Shown piece by piece: positions 42,259 through 50,584 of a DNA stretch of 64,000 nucleotides; within the stretch, counting starts at the first letter, position 1, and each line of letters starts with the position of its first letter. The stretch is taken from the NCBI RefSeq assembly GCF_009429125.1, contig NZ_CP045529.1, positions 1,488,001-1,552,000 of the forward strand, written 5' to 3'. A program made the translations under genes and the position numbers. Under the pieces are notes generated by a model. The model saw nothing but the letters and a program-made list of their open reading frames with translations. It searched no databases and was not told where the DNA came from. The stretch comes from Luteimicrobium xylanilyticum (GTDB lineage Bacteria > Actinomycetota > Actinomycetes > Actinomycetales > Cellulomonadaceae).

Positions 42259-44547
42259 CTACTCGGCGTGGAGGTCTGCGGTCGTCGTGCGGATCCGGGC
42301 GCCGAGGGCGCCGGCGACTGCCACACCGAGCGTCCCGGTCCCAGCGAGCGCGACGGCCGCAGCCAGTGGCGGCCAGTACAGGCCTTCCTGCAGCCCGGAC
42401 ACGGTGAGGTAGGTGGTTCCGAGCAGAAAGCTGACGACAACGGCCGACCCGAGACCGATGGCCGCAGGCAGGACGAACTCCACGACCTGCGCGAGGGTGA
42501 GCACCTTCTGCCCGACGCCGAGCGCGCGAAGCATCGCGACGTTCCTGCGCCGCTCGCGCGCACGGTCGAGGACGGCGATGACGAAGCCTGCCGTCGCGAG
42601 CAGGAAGCCCGTGAGCACGCCGTACCGGATGATCCCGGCTTGCACGTGGTACGTCGCGAGCTTGTCGAGATCACGTGTCTCGACTTGGGCGACGGCGGTC
42701 GGTCCGAGTCGGGCGACCGCGTCCTGGAAGTCACGGATCGCGTGGTCGTCTGTCGGCAGCGCGTAGACGAGCTGGGCTCCAGCCGGCCAGCCTCCTGACG
42801 GTGGCCCGGTGACGACGAGCGCATCGTTCTCGAGCGCCGCGATGCCCTGACCCATGAGATGCGGAAACCGCAGCTCGGCGGCGGGGATCGTGATGCGCGT
42901 GGTGCCTGCACCGGTGGCGACGGTGATGGCGGTGCCCACCGGCAGCTGGTTCGACCAGAGTGTGTTCTCGGTCGACGCCGTGCGGTAGACCTTGCCGTCG
43001 CGGCACTCTCCTGCCGTCGTGGGCTCGATCGTGGTCAGCGTCGCGCACGACACGAAGTAGACGGTGACGCCGAGCTGGATCGCCGCAGTACCGGGGTCGC
43101 TCGACGGAGCCTCGTCGGGGGCGAGGCGTGGCGTCGAACGGATGGAGCCGATCATCGCGGTTGCCGGCAGATGGACGACAGCCTGCCGAGACGCGGCTGT
43201 GAGGGTCGAGGTATCGAGGGTTGCGACCTGGACAGGCGATGGCGAGCCCGCCGACAGCTTGACGTCGCGGAGGACAGCGAAGCCGGTCCCTGCGACGAGG
43301 ACGAGCGCGATCGCCGCGCTGAGCGCCCGTACGGTGCTCGAGGCTTCGGCAGCGAGCCGCCGCGCGCCGAGCCGCACGGACAGTGTCCGGGTCTGCTCCG
43401 CGAGCTGGTCGGCGGCTCGCTCCGCGATCGGCCTCAGACCGAGGACCAGCCCGGTCACAGTGAGTGCGCCGACGCCCAGCAGAAGGACGGACGCGTGCCC
43501 GATGCGGGGGTCGAGCCGTGCGGCGACGAGATAAGCCGCAGCCAGGACGCAGCCGGCGACGAGCGGTGCGGCACGCCACAACGACGTGTGGTCGGCGCCC
43601 CTCGTCCGACGCGGCGCGCGCCTGGGAACAGCTCCGGCCCGGCACAGCCGGCCGACCGCCCAGGGGATGACCACGAGCAGTGCGACTCCGGCCCACCGGG
43701 GTACCGCCCCGTCGCTGACGAACCACCGGAAGCCGGGAAGGTTCGACCCGGCGAGCGGACCCTGCAGGGCGTGGTAGGCGAGCAGGGCGAGCGTGGTTCC
43801 CACGATTCCTGCGAGCCAGCCTTCGAAGGCTGCGACGAAGGCCAGCTGACGCGATGACACTCCGACCAGCCGGAGTGCGCGGGTGCGGCGTGCGCGCGTC
43901 GCAGAGCTGAGCCGCGCGGCGATCGCGAGGAAGACGAGCGCGGGAACAGCCACGAGGAGGAGCATCTCGACGAACGCGGTCGTACCCGAGACCTCGGACG
44001 CCCCTTGGCTGCGCGGTGCACCCCATCCCGCTGCGGGTTGCTCGTCGGCGGCGATCGAGGTCTCGTCGACACCCACGTAGGCGATGAGGTCGTCCGGGTC
44101 TCGCAGGCCCGCGCTGGTCATGAGACTGGGATCGGACTCCAGCCCGAGGCGCTCGGCGAGGTCCGGGTCGGACCGGACCAGGCGTGCGAGCGCCGGTGAG
44201 ATGCACGAGCGGCCGGTCGCAGGGAGCAGGGCGCAGCCCGGTGGGGCGAGTGCCGCCAACGTGCGTCTTCCGGCGTGCTCCGGTGCAGCGACGAGGACGC
44301 GGTCGAGTGGTCGCAGGCCGATCGAGTCGTCGATCTCGTCGAGATGGAACGCCGCGGGTCCGTGGAAGACCGCGATCGACTGGCGCTCCGCGACACGCGC
44401 GGAACGCTCGCCCAGCGCATTCGTGACCGCCCAGCTTCCGAGCAGCGCGAGCAGGGCGAGGGCGACGCCGAGCACCATCAGCGCCAGGCGGACGACGGAC
44501 GAGCGCCCGCCGCCGCGCAGCAGCCGGAGACTGAGGCGGAACGTCAT
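42259..44547 (-). CDS. FtsX-like (MacB-type) ABC transporter permease
   Basis: 762 aa, ATG overlapping the ATPase stop (ATGA). One N-terminal helix (VVRLALMVLGVALALLALLG) is followed by a ~150-residue extracytoplasmic domain, a block of helices with an FtsX domain (TTAFVEMLLLVAVPALVFLA, TRALRLVGVSSRQLAFVAAF), a second ectodomain and a terminal three-helix FtsX domain (RRRNVAMLRALGVGQKVLT). Codon use shows more A/T third positions than flanking genes. The module (secreted protein, ATPase, permease) resembles export or immunity systems for secreted peptides. Confidence 0.87.
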   Translation of the reverse strand: MTFRLSLRLLRGGGRSSVVRLALMVLGVALALLALLGSWAVTNALGERSARVAERQSIAVFHGPAAFHLDEIDDSIGLRPLDRVLVAAPEHAGRRTLAALAPPGCALLPATGRSCISPALARLVRSDPDLAERLGLESDPSLMTSAGLRDPDDLIAYVGVDETSIAADEQPAAGWGAPRSQGASEVSGTTAFVEMLLLVAVPALVFLAIAARLSSATRARRTRALRLVGVSSRQLAFVAAFEGWLAGIVGTTLALLAYHALQGPLAGSNLPGFRWFVSDGAVPRWAGVALLVVIPWAVGRLCRAGAVPRRAPRRTRGADHTSLWRAAPLVAGCVLAAAYLVAARLDPRIGHASVLLLGVGALTVTGLVLGLRPIAERAADQLAEQTRTLSVRLGARRLAAEASSTVRALSAAIALVLVAGTGFAVLRDVKLSAGSPSPVQVATLDTSTLTAASRQAVVHLPATAMIGSIRSTPRLAPDEAPSSDPGTAAIQLGVTVYFVSCATLTTIEPTTAGECRDGKVYRTASTENTLWSNQLPVGTAITVATGAGTTRITIPAAELRFPHLMGQGIAALENDALVVTGPPSGGWPAGAQLVYALPTDDHAIRDFQDAVARLGPTAVAQVETRDLDKLATYHVQAGIIRYGVLTGFLLATAGFVIAVLDRARERRRNVAMLRALGVGQKVLTLAQVVEFVLPAAIGLGSAVVVSFLLGTTYLTVSGLQEGLYWPPLAAAVALAGTGTLGVAVAGALGARIRTTTADLHAE

Positions 44548-45215
44548 CGAGAGAGCACCTCGTCGGTGCAGAACCCGTCGCGCACGAACACCCGTCGGTC
44601 CGCAGCAGTCGCGACCTTGTCGTCATGGGTGACGAGCACGATCGAGCTTCCGGTGTCGCGCGACAGCTCGACGAGGGCGGACAGCACGGTGTCGGTGTTC
44701 GCGCTGTCGAGCGAACCCGTGGGTTCATCGGCGAAGACCACGGCCGGTCGGTGGACGAGGGCGCGCGCGACGGCGGCGCGTTGTGCCTGCCCACCGGACA
44801 CCTGAGCCGGGTAGCGGCCTCCCAGGTCGCCGATACCCAGACGTTCGAGGAGCTCCGCGACCCGACGGCGGGTGTCACGTCGTCCGGCCTTGAGGAGCTC
44901 CAGCGGGAGTGCGACGTTCTCGGCGAGCGTCAGCTCGGGGACGAGCTCCGAGAACTGGAACACGAACCCGAAGTGCTCTCGCCGTACCGCCACGAGGCCC
45001 GCGTCGTCGAGAGCAGTGAGCTCGATATCGCCGACGAGCACCTGTCCCGAGCTCGGCCGGGCGAGTCCGGACAGGCAGTAGAGCAAGGAGGTCTTGCCTG
45101 ACCCGCTCGGGCCGACGAGTGCCACCACCTCGCCCGGAGCGACGGTCACGCTCGCGCCGGCGAGCGCGACCGTCGCGCCGTAGGTCAGGGTGAGACCTGT
45201 GCCGCTGAGACTCAC
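44544..45215 (-). CDS. LolD/MacB-like ABC transporter ATP-binding protein
   Basis: 223 aa, GTG start. Walker A ALVGPSGSGKTSLL, the LolD-like segment EHFGFVFQFSELVPELTLAE, signature VSGGQAQRAAVARAL, Walker B VVFADEPTGSLD and H-loop VLVTHDDKVATAADRR. ATPases of this type drive mechanotransmission by MacB/FtsX-type permeases rather than import. It is coupled to the permease gene downstream and lies 30 nt after the gene for the secreted four-cysteine protein. Confidence 0.92.
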   Translation of the reverse strand: MSLSGTGLTLTYGATVALAGASVTVAPGEVVALVGPSGSGKTSLLYCLSGLARPSSGQVLVGDIELTALDDAGLVAVRREHFGFVFQFSELVPELTLAENVALPLELLKAGRRDTRRRVAELLERLGIGDLGGRYPAQVSGGQAQRAAVARALVHRPAVVFADEPTGSLDSANTDTVLSALVELSRDTGSSIVLVTHDDKVATAADRRVFVRDGFCTDEVLSR

Positions 45216-45245
45216 GAGTTCACCGATGGCCTTCCGTCAACGTGG

Positions 45246-45671
45246 TCAGCGCTCGAGCTTGTCGCTGGCCTTGCAGAGGTCGGAGACCAGGGTGCCGCGG
45301 TCCTGGCAGGCCTGCACCCAGCCGTAGTTCACGTACAGGTCGCCGGGTGCATAGGAGTACATGTTCTCGGACTGGCAGGAGCTGTTGCCCTTCTTGTCGT
45401 ACGTCTTCGAGCCGTAGCCGTAGCCCTCGACTTTCGCGTGCACGAACACCGAGTTGCCGTCGGCCGATGTGTCGCAGATGTTGCCCGGATATCCGAGCCC
45501 GCCGTCGTTGGTGCCCGATGCGTAGAACACGTAGCTGCCAGAGAACTTGACTCCCGTCGTCGAGAGCGTGAGCGGGTGCGAGGTCGCCGCCACCGCGACC
45601 ACGGTTCCGACGGCCAGGCACGCGGCTGTGGTGACGGCGACGAACGCACCGCGCTTGAAAAGAGACTTCAT
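45246..45671 (-). CDS. Small secreted four-cysteine protein linked to an ABC pair
   Basis: 141 aa; ATG with AGGGGG 7 nt upstream. The signal peptide is MKSLFKRGAFVAVTTAACLA followed by VGTVVAVAATSH, with cleavage predicted near AVAA-TSH. The mature ~110 residues are Tyr/Gly/Ser-rich and contain four cysteines (NICDTS, NSSCQSE, VQACQDR, SDLCKAS), enough for two disulphides. Codon use is less GC-biased than surroundings. No family was recognised; it does not carry the lactococcin-972 pattern. Co-orientation with an ATPase and FtsX-like permease suggests a secreted effector, bacteriocin-like factor or sensor ligand. Confidence 0.75.
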   Translation of the reverse strand: MKSLFKRGAFVAVTTAACLAVGTVVAVAATSHPLTLSTTGVKFSGSYVFYASGTNDGGLGYPGNICDTSADGNSVFVHAKVEGYGYGSKTYDKKGNSSCQSENMYSYAPGDLYVNYGWVQACQDRGTLVSDLCKASDKLER

Positions 45672-45731
45672 TGTCAAACCCCCTAGATCGCTGCTGCCTC
45701 GCTCAGGATCCGATGCCCTGAGCGTCCTTAC

Positions 45732-45747
45732 GGGGGGGGGGACTATA
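45732..45747 (-). promoter_or_regulatory. -10 element TATAGT abutting a C10 homopolymer
   Basis: On the minus strand TATAGT (45747 to 45742) is a near-consensus -10 and is followed immediately by ten C residues (45741 to 45732), where transcription would start. The secreted-protein ATG is about 60 nt further on. The tract could slip during replication or transcription. Confidence 0.6.
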
Positions 45748-45814
45748 CACACGCTGTGCAGTGGTCCGTGCCAAGTGTCCGTAATCGGCGCTGTGGCCCG
45801 ATGGTTGTCGGCGC

Positions 45815-47121
45815 TCAGAGGCGCACCACGCCCGGTGCCAGGCACACGATCCCGACGACGGCGCCCGCGCAGATCACGGCCAGCCCGGCGAGCTCGCCGC
45901 GCGTGAAGGCGCGGCGGCCGGCCTCGTGGCAGGCGCGCGCGAAGAGCACGCTCGCGGGTGCGTACACGACGAGGACCACGAGCAGGTATGCGGGCCCCAC
46001 GGCGACCAGGAGGAACAGGGTGTAGGCGGTCGCGAGGACGGCGACGACGGTCTCGGCGCGGCGTGCGTCGTGCACTCCGACGCGGACCGCGAAGCCAGTG
46101 GCGAGCACGTAGGAGACGATCGCGAGCGTGGTCGTGAGATCGAGCGCGAAGTCGAACGCGTCGGCGGACAGGAGCGTCACGAGGAGCAGCACCTCCGCGG
46201 CCATCCGGGTCCAGGCGAGGTACGCGCCCAGCACCGACACCACGAGCCCGACGCTCACGAGGACCGAGCCCCGGCCGCCGACCGCGGCCTCGAGCACCCC
46301 GGCCATCGACGGCTGCCGCAGCCCCGCGAGCTCCTCGCGCGGCAGAATCCCGTACGACACGACGGACACCGACGCGAACAGCGCGAGCACCGACACGAAC
46401 CCGAGGACGGTCGCGCGGCCGACGTCGCGCCGTCGACGGGCGTGGCGGGAATAGACGCTCGCGCCCTCCACGCCGAGGAACACGAACACGGTGACGAGGG
46501 TGACCCCGCTGAGCTGTGAGAAGAACGACCCGGGGACGGTGGCGCGGACAGATTCTCGGCGAGCACGTGCGGGTCGGGCAGCATGGCGCACAGGACCACG
46601 AAGACCACGATGGGCACGACCTTCGCGACCGTAACCACGCGGTTCACGACGACCGCCCCGGTCACCCCGCGGCGCACGAGCGCGAACACGGCCCACAGAC
46701 CGACGCTCGCGAGCGCGACGGCGAGCACCGAGTCGCCCTGCCCGAGCGCGGGGAAGGTGGCGCCCAGCGTCGACATCACGAGCACCTAGTAGGTGACGTT
46801 GCCCGTGCACGCGATCGCCCAGTAGCCGACGACCGACAGGAAGCCGGGGTACTCGCCGAAGCCCGTCTTCGCGTAGGCGTAGATGCCGGCGCCGAGGGCG
46901 GGCCGCCGGACCGCGAGCGTCTGGAAGACGAGCGCGAGCGTGAGGGTCCCGGCGCCCGCGACGGCCCACGCCCCGAGCGTGCCCCAGACGCCGGTCCGCT
47001 CCGTGAAGCGGGCCGGGAGCGAGAACACGCCCGCGCCGACCATCGAGCCGACGACCATGGCCGTCAGAGCGCCGAGCCCGACCGTCACCGTCTGGCTCCC
47101 GGACGACGAGGCGCCGTCCAT
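45815..47121 (-). pseudogene. Decayed basic amino acid/ornithine antiporter (ArcD-like APC permease)
   Basis: The remnant starts at ATG 47121 (GASSSGSQTVTVGLGALTAM, then VVGSMVGAGVFSLPARF). Lesion 1: an in-frame TAG at 46788-46786 within GNVTY-VLVMSTLG. Lesion 2: a frameshift with loss of some sequence near 46540-46560, after PDPHVLAENL; the next part (TVPGSFFSQLSGVTLVTVFV) is in another frame. Lesion 3: an apparent in-frame loss of ~35 residues near 46185, where MAAEVL is joined to LVTLLSADAFDF. The C-terminus ends at 45815. Three separate lesions make a sequencing artefact unlikely. Confidence 0.85.
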
Positions 47122-47196
47122 CAGACCTCCCTGCGCGGGACGCCCGCCCGTCCCCCAGTCCGGTCCGGAAGGTGACCGGGGGCACGACGGCGAGGG

Positions 47197-49482
47197 TCAG
47201 GACGTGCGGTCGGCGCCGATCCGCCGCACGACGAGCAACGTCGCGTCGTCGGTGGACTGAGGGTCACGGACCTGCGTGACGAGCTCGTCGATCGTGGCGG
47301 CGCTGCGCTCCGACACCGCCCGAGCGAGCCGGGACATGCCCTCGCGGACCGACTCGGTGCGGCGCTCGACGAGCCCGTCGGTGAACAGCGCGAGGAGGCC
47401 GCCCGGTGGCACCTCGCCGGTGCCGACGGCGACAGCCGAGGACCCGACGCCCAGCGGACGCGTCCCGAGCTGCCCCAGCCACTGCGGCCGCCGCTCCGCG
47501 TCCGCGACGAGCCCCGGCAGGTGACCCAACGAGGCGTACTCGAACGTGCCGTCGTCGGGACGGAGCAGGACGACCGCGAGCGTCGCGACCTGGTGCGGCA
47601 TCGTCCATCGGGCGAGAGAGACGAGGTCTTCGAGGGCGCCCCGGAGCGAGGTCGCCGTGATCAGCGCCGTCCGGAGGCCGCTGCGCAGCTGTCCCATCGC
47701 GGCCGCGGCATGGAGCCCGTGACCGGTGACGTCGCCGACGACGAGTCCGAGGCGACCGTCCGGCAGGCCGAGGGCGTCGTACCAGTCGCCGCCGACCAGA
47801 CCGGTGCCGGCGGCGTCGTAGCGGGCGTCGAGGGCCCAGCCGGCCGGCTGCGGCAGCACGTCGGGAAGGAGGCTGCGCTGGAGCGACTCCGTCGCGCGGA
47901 CCTCGCGTCGTCCGCGGCGGTAGAGCACCTCGACGAGGTGCCGGCGCAGTGCCCGGGCCGACTCCAGCTCGGACGTCGACCAGGCGGCGCTGCGCCCGCC
48001 GACGATCTCCCGCCACCGCTCGAACGACTTGCGGGGGCTCAGACGGACCTCCGCGCCCTCACGTCGTGCGATCGCCTTGTTGTGCGGGTCTCCGCCCCAG
48101 TCGACGGTCCGCTGGACCTCGCCGCGCAGCCACATCACCGCCTGCCCGTCGGGGAGCGCGACGGCGAGGACCCCCGCCACGCCGGGGAGCGCCGCCGCGA
48201 CGTCGGGGGCGTCGCGAGCGAGCGAGTCGGTGGCGACCACCTCGCCGCCGTTGCGGGCGACCCACGCGAGCAGGGGCGCCGCGCCGTCGGCGTCGGGAGC
48301 CTCCCCGCGGCCCGTCACCCGGCCCTCCGCCGCGACGACGGCGCCGTCCGCGCCGAGCGCGTCGACCAGCCGGTCGTCCTGCGTGAGCAGCGTCGCGAGG
48401 GGAGCGTCCTCGTCGGTGCTGGTGGCGACCAGGTCGGCGAGGAGCGCTGCCGACCTCGTGGTCGCGGCGGCACGCTCCTCCTCGGCCTGCGCGACGAGCC
48501 GCACCGACAGCGTCGAGCCGAGGAACTCCGCGGCGCTGCGGACCTCGTAGGACGGCTCGTGCGGTCCTGCGTAGTGGTGGCAGGCGATCAGGCCCCACAG
48601 CCTCCCGTCCCGCAGGAGCGAGATCGACATGGAGGCGCGGACCCCCATGTTGCCGAGGTACTCGAGGTGGATCGGTGAGACGCTGCGCAGGGTCGAGTAG
48701 GTGAGGTCCAGCGGCTGACCGGTCGTCGGCAGGTCGGTGGGCACGACCGGCACGGCCTCGTAGCCCACGTCCGCGATGAGCCGGATCCAGTTCTTCTCGT
48801 ACAGCGCCCTCGCCTGGGCGGGGATGTCGGACGCCGGGTAGTGCAGGCCGAGGAACGCGTTGAGCGCCGGTGTCCTGGCCTCGGCGACCACCTCGCCGTT
48901 GTAGTCCCGGTCGAAGCGGTAGATCATCACGCGGTCGAAGCCGGTCAGGGCCCGCACGTGGCGTGCGGTCGCCTCGAACAGGGCGTCGAGGGTCGCGGCC
49001 CGCTCGAGGTCCGCGAGAGCCCCGCGCACGCGTCGGTAGCTGTCGGAGAACCCGAGCGTCCGGTCCGCGTCGCCGGGCTCGAGCTCGACGACGAGGACGC
49101 CGCCGCTGCCGTCGGGCAGCGGCGGCCGGTGGAGGACGGCGTCGAGCCGGCGTCCAGGCGCGTGCGGCGTGCCGACCTGCACGGGGTTGTGGGACGCGAG
49201 GTCGCCGCGGCCGCGTGCGTGCTCGAGCAGGGCGTCTCCGTCGTCGCCGAGCACGTGGCGCAGCGGCCGGCCGAGGGCTTCCTCGTGGCCGGTGCCGGTG
49301 AGGTCCCGCAGGTTGGCGGAGGCCTGGAGCACCGCGCCGTCGGTCTCGTCGACCACGACCAGCGCGCCCCGAGGCTGGATCAGCCCGGGGATGTGGATCG
49401 GTTCGCGCTCGCAGTTGTCCAGGTCGACCGGTTCGCCGGGAGCCAGGAAGGGTCCCGGCTCGGCGTCCGTCGGAGAGGTCAC
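47197..49482 (-). CDS. Bacteriophytochrome fused to a SpoIIE-type PP2C phosphatase
   Basis: 761 aa; GTG start overlaps the RsbW-like stop. PAS domain with C24 in LDNCEREPIHIPGLIQP, the biliverdin-attachment cysteine position of bacteriophytochromes. The GAF domain has GLHYPASDIPAQARALYEKN and SPIHLEYLGNMGVRASMS; the PHY domain has WGGDPHNKAI and the tongue motif LSPRKSFERW. The output is PP2C: GGDWYDALGLPDG, VVGDVTGHG, LFTDGLVERR and STDDATLLVV. It should dephosphorylate the STAS protein in response to red/far-red light. A haem oxygenase to make biliverdin is not in the window. Confidence 0.93.
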   Translation of the reverse strand: MTSPTDAEPGPFLAPGEPVDLDNCEREPIHIPGLIQPRGALVVVDETDGAVLQASANLRDLTGTGHEEALGRPLRHVLGDDGDALLEHARGRGDLASHNPVQVGTPHAPGRRLDAVLHRPPLPDGSGGVLVVELEPGDADRTLGFSDSYRRVRGALADLERAATLDALFEATARHVRALTGFDRVMIYRFDRDYNGEVVAEARTPALNAFLGLHYPASDIPAQARALYEKNWIRLIADVGYEAVPVVPTDLPTTGQPLDLTYSTLRSVSPIHLEYLGNMGVRASMSISLLRDGRLWGLIACHHYAGPHEPSYEVRSAAEFLGSTLSVRLVAQAEEERAAATTRSAALLADLVATSTDEDAPLATLLTQDDRLVDALGADGAVVAAEGRVTGRGEAPDADGAAPLLAWVARNGGEVVATDSLARDAPDVAAALPGVAGVLAVALPDGQAVMWLRGEVQRTVDWGGDPHNKAIARREGAEVRLSPRKSFERWREIVGGRSAAWSTSELESARALRRHLVEVLYRRGRREVRATESLQRSLLPDVLPQPAGWALDARYDAAGTGLVGGDWYDALGLPDGRLGLVVGDVTGHGLHAAAAMGQLRSGLRTALITATSLRGALEDLVSLARWTMPHQVATLAVVLLRPDDGTFEYASLGHLPGLVADAERRPQWLGQLGTRPLGVGSSAVAVGTGEVPPGGLLALFTDGLVERRTESVREGMSRLARAVSERSAATIDELVTQVRDPQSTDDATLLVVRRIGADRTS

Positions 49483-49913
49483 GAGGCCTGCCGCTCGGAG
49501 GCGTCGAACCGGGCCCACACGTGCTTGTCCTGTCCGGTCACGTACGACCCGACGTCCTGCGCGAGGCGCTGGACGAGCACGAGCCCGAAGCCGCCCTGCC
49601 CGGGGTCGCGCCCGACAGCCACGCTGGGCGGAGAGTCCGCCGCATGGTCGACCGCGTCCACCAGGTACCCGGAGGCGTCGGCGAGGAGGCGCAGCCGTGC
49701 GGGCTTGCGACCATGTCGGAGCGCGTTGGTCGCCAGCTCGCTCGCGGCGATCACCAGGCGCTCGACGTCGACGGCCGGCCGGCCGGCCAGGACGCCCTCC
49801 TCGAGCTGCTCGCGCAGGCCCGCCCGGGCACGCGCGAGGTCCGCCAGGGTGTCCAGCTCCCAGGCGCCGATCTCCCGGAACGGCGCGGGCGCCGTCCGGG
49901 TCGCGATCGTCAC
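49479..49913 (-). CDS. RsbW-like anti-sigma factor/serine kinase
   Basis: 144 aa, GTG start (TIATRTAPAPFREIGAWELD). GHKL ATPase features: N-box VIAASELATNALRHG, a G1-like DAVDHAADSPP and G2 GQGGFGLVLVQRLA. Such kinases bind a sigma factor and phosphorylate the partner STAS protein. Gene order STAS, kinase, phosphatase-photoreceptor is the classic partner-switching arrangement, but no sigma factor gene is adjacent. Confidence 0.88.
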   Translation of the reverse strand: MTIATRTAPAPFREIGAWELDTLADLARARAGLREQLEEGVLAGRPAVDVERLVIAASELATNALRHGRKPARLRLLADASGYLVDAVDHAADSPPSVAVGRDPGQGGFGLVLVQRLAQDVGSYVTGQDKHVWARFDASERQAS

Positions 49914-49923
49914 CGTGCCTGCC

Positions 49924-50229
49924 TCAGGCGTCGAGCACGAACAGCTCGGTGACGTTCGCGAGCTCCAAGAGGTCGCGGACGTTCTCCCGTGCGCCGACGA
50001 TCCGCGGGCGCTCCTCGCACGACGCGGCCGCGAGGTAGAGGAGCCGCAGGCCCCCCGAGTCCATGAACGTGACGTCCGACAGGTCGAGCGACACCGTCGT
50101 GTGCCTGCTGAGCGCGGTGGCCACCGCGGGGTCCGTCGCCTCCGCGACCGCCGCGTCGACCTCCCCCCACATGACCCAGTGGGCGCCGTCGCGCTCGATG
50201 CGGATGCCACCGGTGGTGGGCTGCGGCAT
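49924..50229 (-). CDS. STAS-domain anti-anti-sigma factor
   Basis: 101 aa, ATG start. STAS core with LDLSDVTFMDSGGLRLLYL; the phosphorylatable serine is S58 in MDSGG. When dephosphorylated by the phytochrome-phosphatase it would bind the RsbW-like kinase and free the sigma factor. It is first in the three-gene operon, 10 nt before the kinase gene, and divergent from the ileS T-box leader. Confidence 0.92.
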   Translation of the reverse strand: MPQPTTGGIRIERDGAHWVMWGEVDAAVAEATDPAVATALSRHTTVSLDLSDVTFMDSGGLRLLYLAAASCEERPRIVGARENVRDLLELANVTELFVLDA

Positions 50230-50323
50230 GGGTGTTGCTCCTCGGTGTGTGCGACACGTGGACCACGGTTCTCGAGTCCTCGTCGCGCCGCAACTCTAGC
50301 GGCCCTCGCCGTCGTCGAGCGGC

Positions 50324-50329
50324 TAGGAT
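50324..50329 (+). promoter_or_regulatory. -10 element of the ileS T-box transcript
   Basis: TAGGAT at 50324-50329 sits just upstream of the first T-box stem and would start transcription near 50336. No clear -35 was seen. Confidence 0.5.
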
Positions 50330-50335
50330 GGTGGG

Positions 50336-50584
50336 ACAGGCGTCGACCCGGCCATCACCGGCGAGCCTCCGGAAGAACGGCCCGCCCCGCGCGGCGCGGC
50401 CCAGTAGAACCGGACGGGAGGGCCCGTCACAGCCTTGAAGGAGCGGTCGTCGGAGCGCCGGCGACAAGCGGGGTGGTACCGCGGTCCGCCGCGCCGGGTC
50501 ACCGGTCGTCGGGTCGTCCTCGCACGAGCACGACCCAGGTCCACCCAGGCTTGCCGCCCTTCGATCGTCCAGGAGCCGAACCCC
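50336..50584 (+). promoter_or_regulatory. ileS T-box riboswitch (short Stem I, actinobacterial type)
   Basis: The conserved T-box GGGTGGTACCGCGG is at 50471-50484. Near the 5' end a small hairpin CCGG-CCATCA-CCGG presents the isoleucine specifier ATC (50354-50356), followed by the GAGCCTCCGGAAGAACGG block typical of actinobacterial ileS leaders with ultrashort Stem I. A later hairpin (50511-50536, GGGTCGT...ACGACCC) and the AGGAG at 50571-50575 fit translational control: uncharged tRNA-Ile stabilises the antisequestrator and opens the ribosome site. Confidence 0.92.

Noticed and set aside
45246-45671. Lactococcin-972-family bacteriocin
   Set aside because: Gene context is similar but the mature sequence lacks the Trp/Tyr/His-rich pattern of that family and has four cysteines, which lactococcin 972 lacks.
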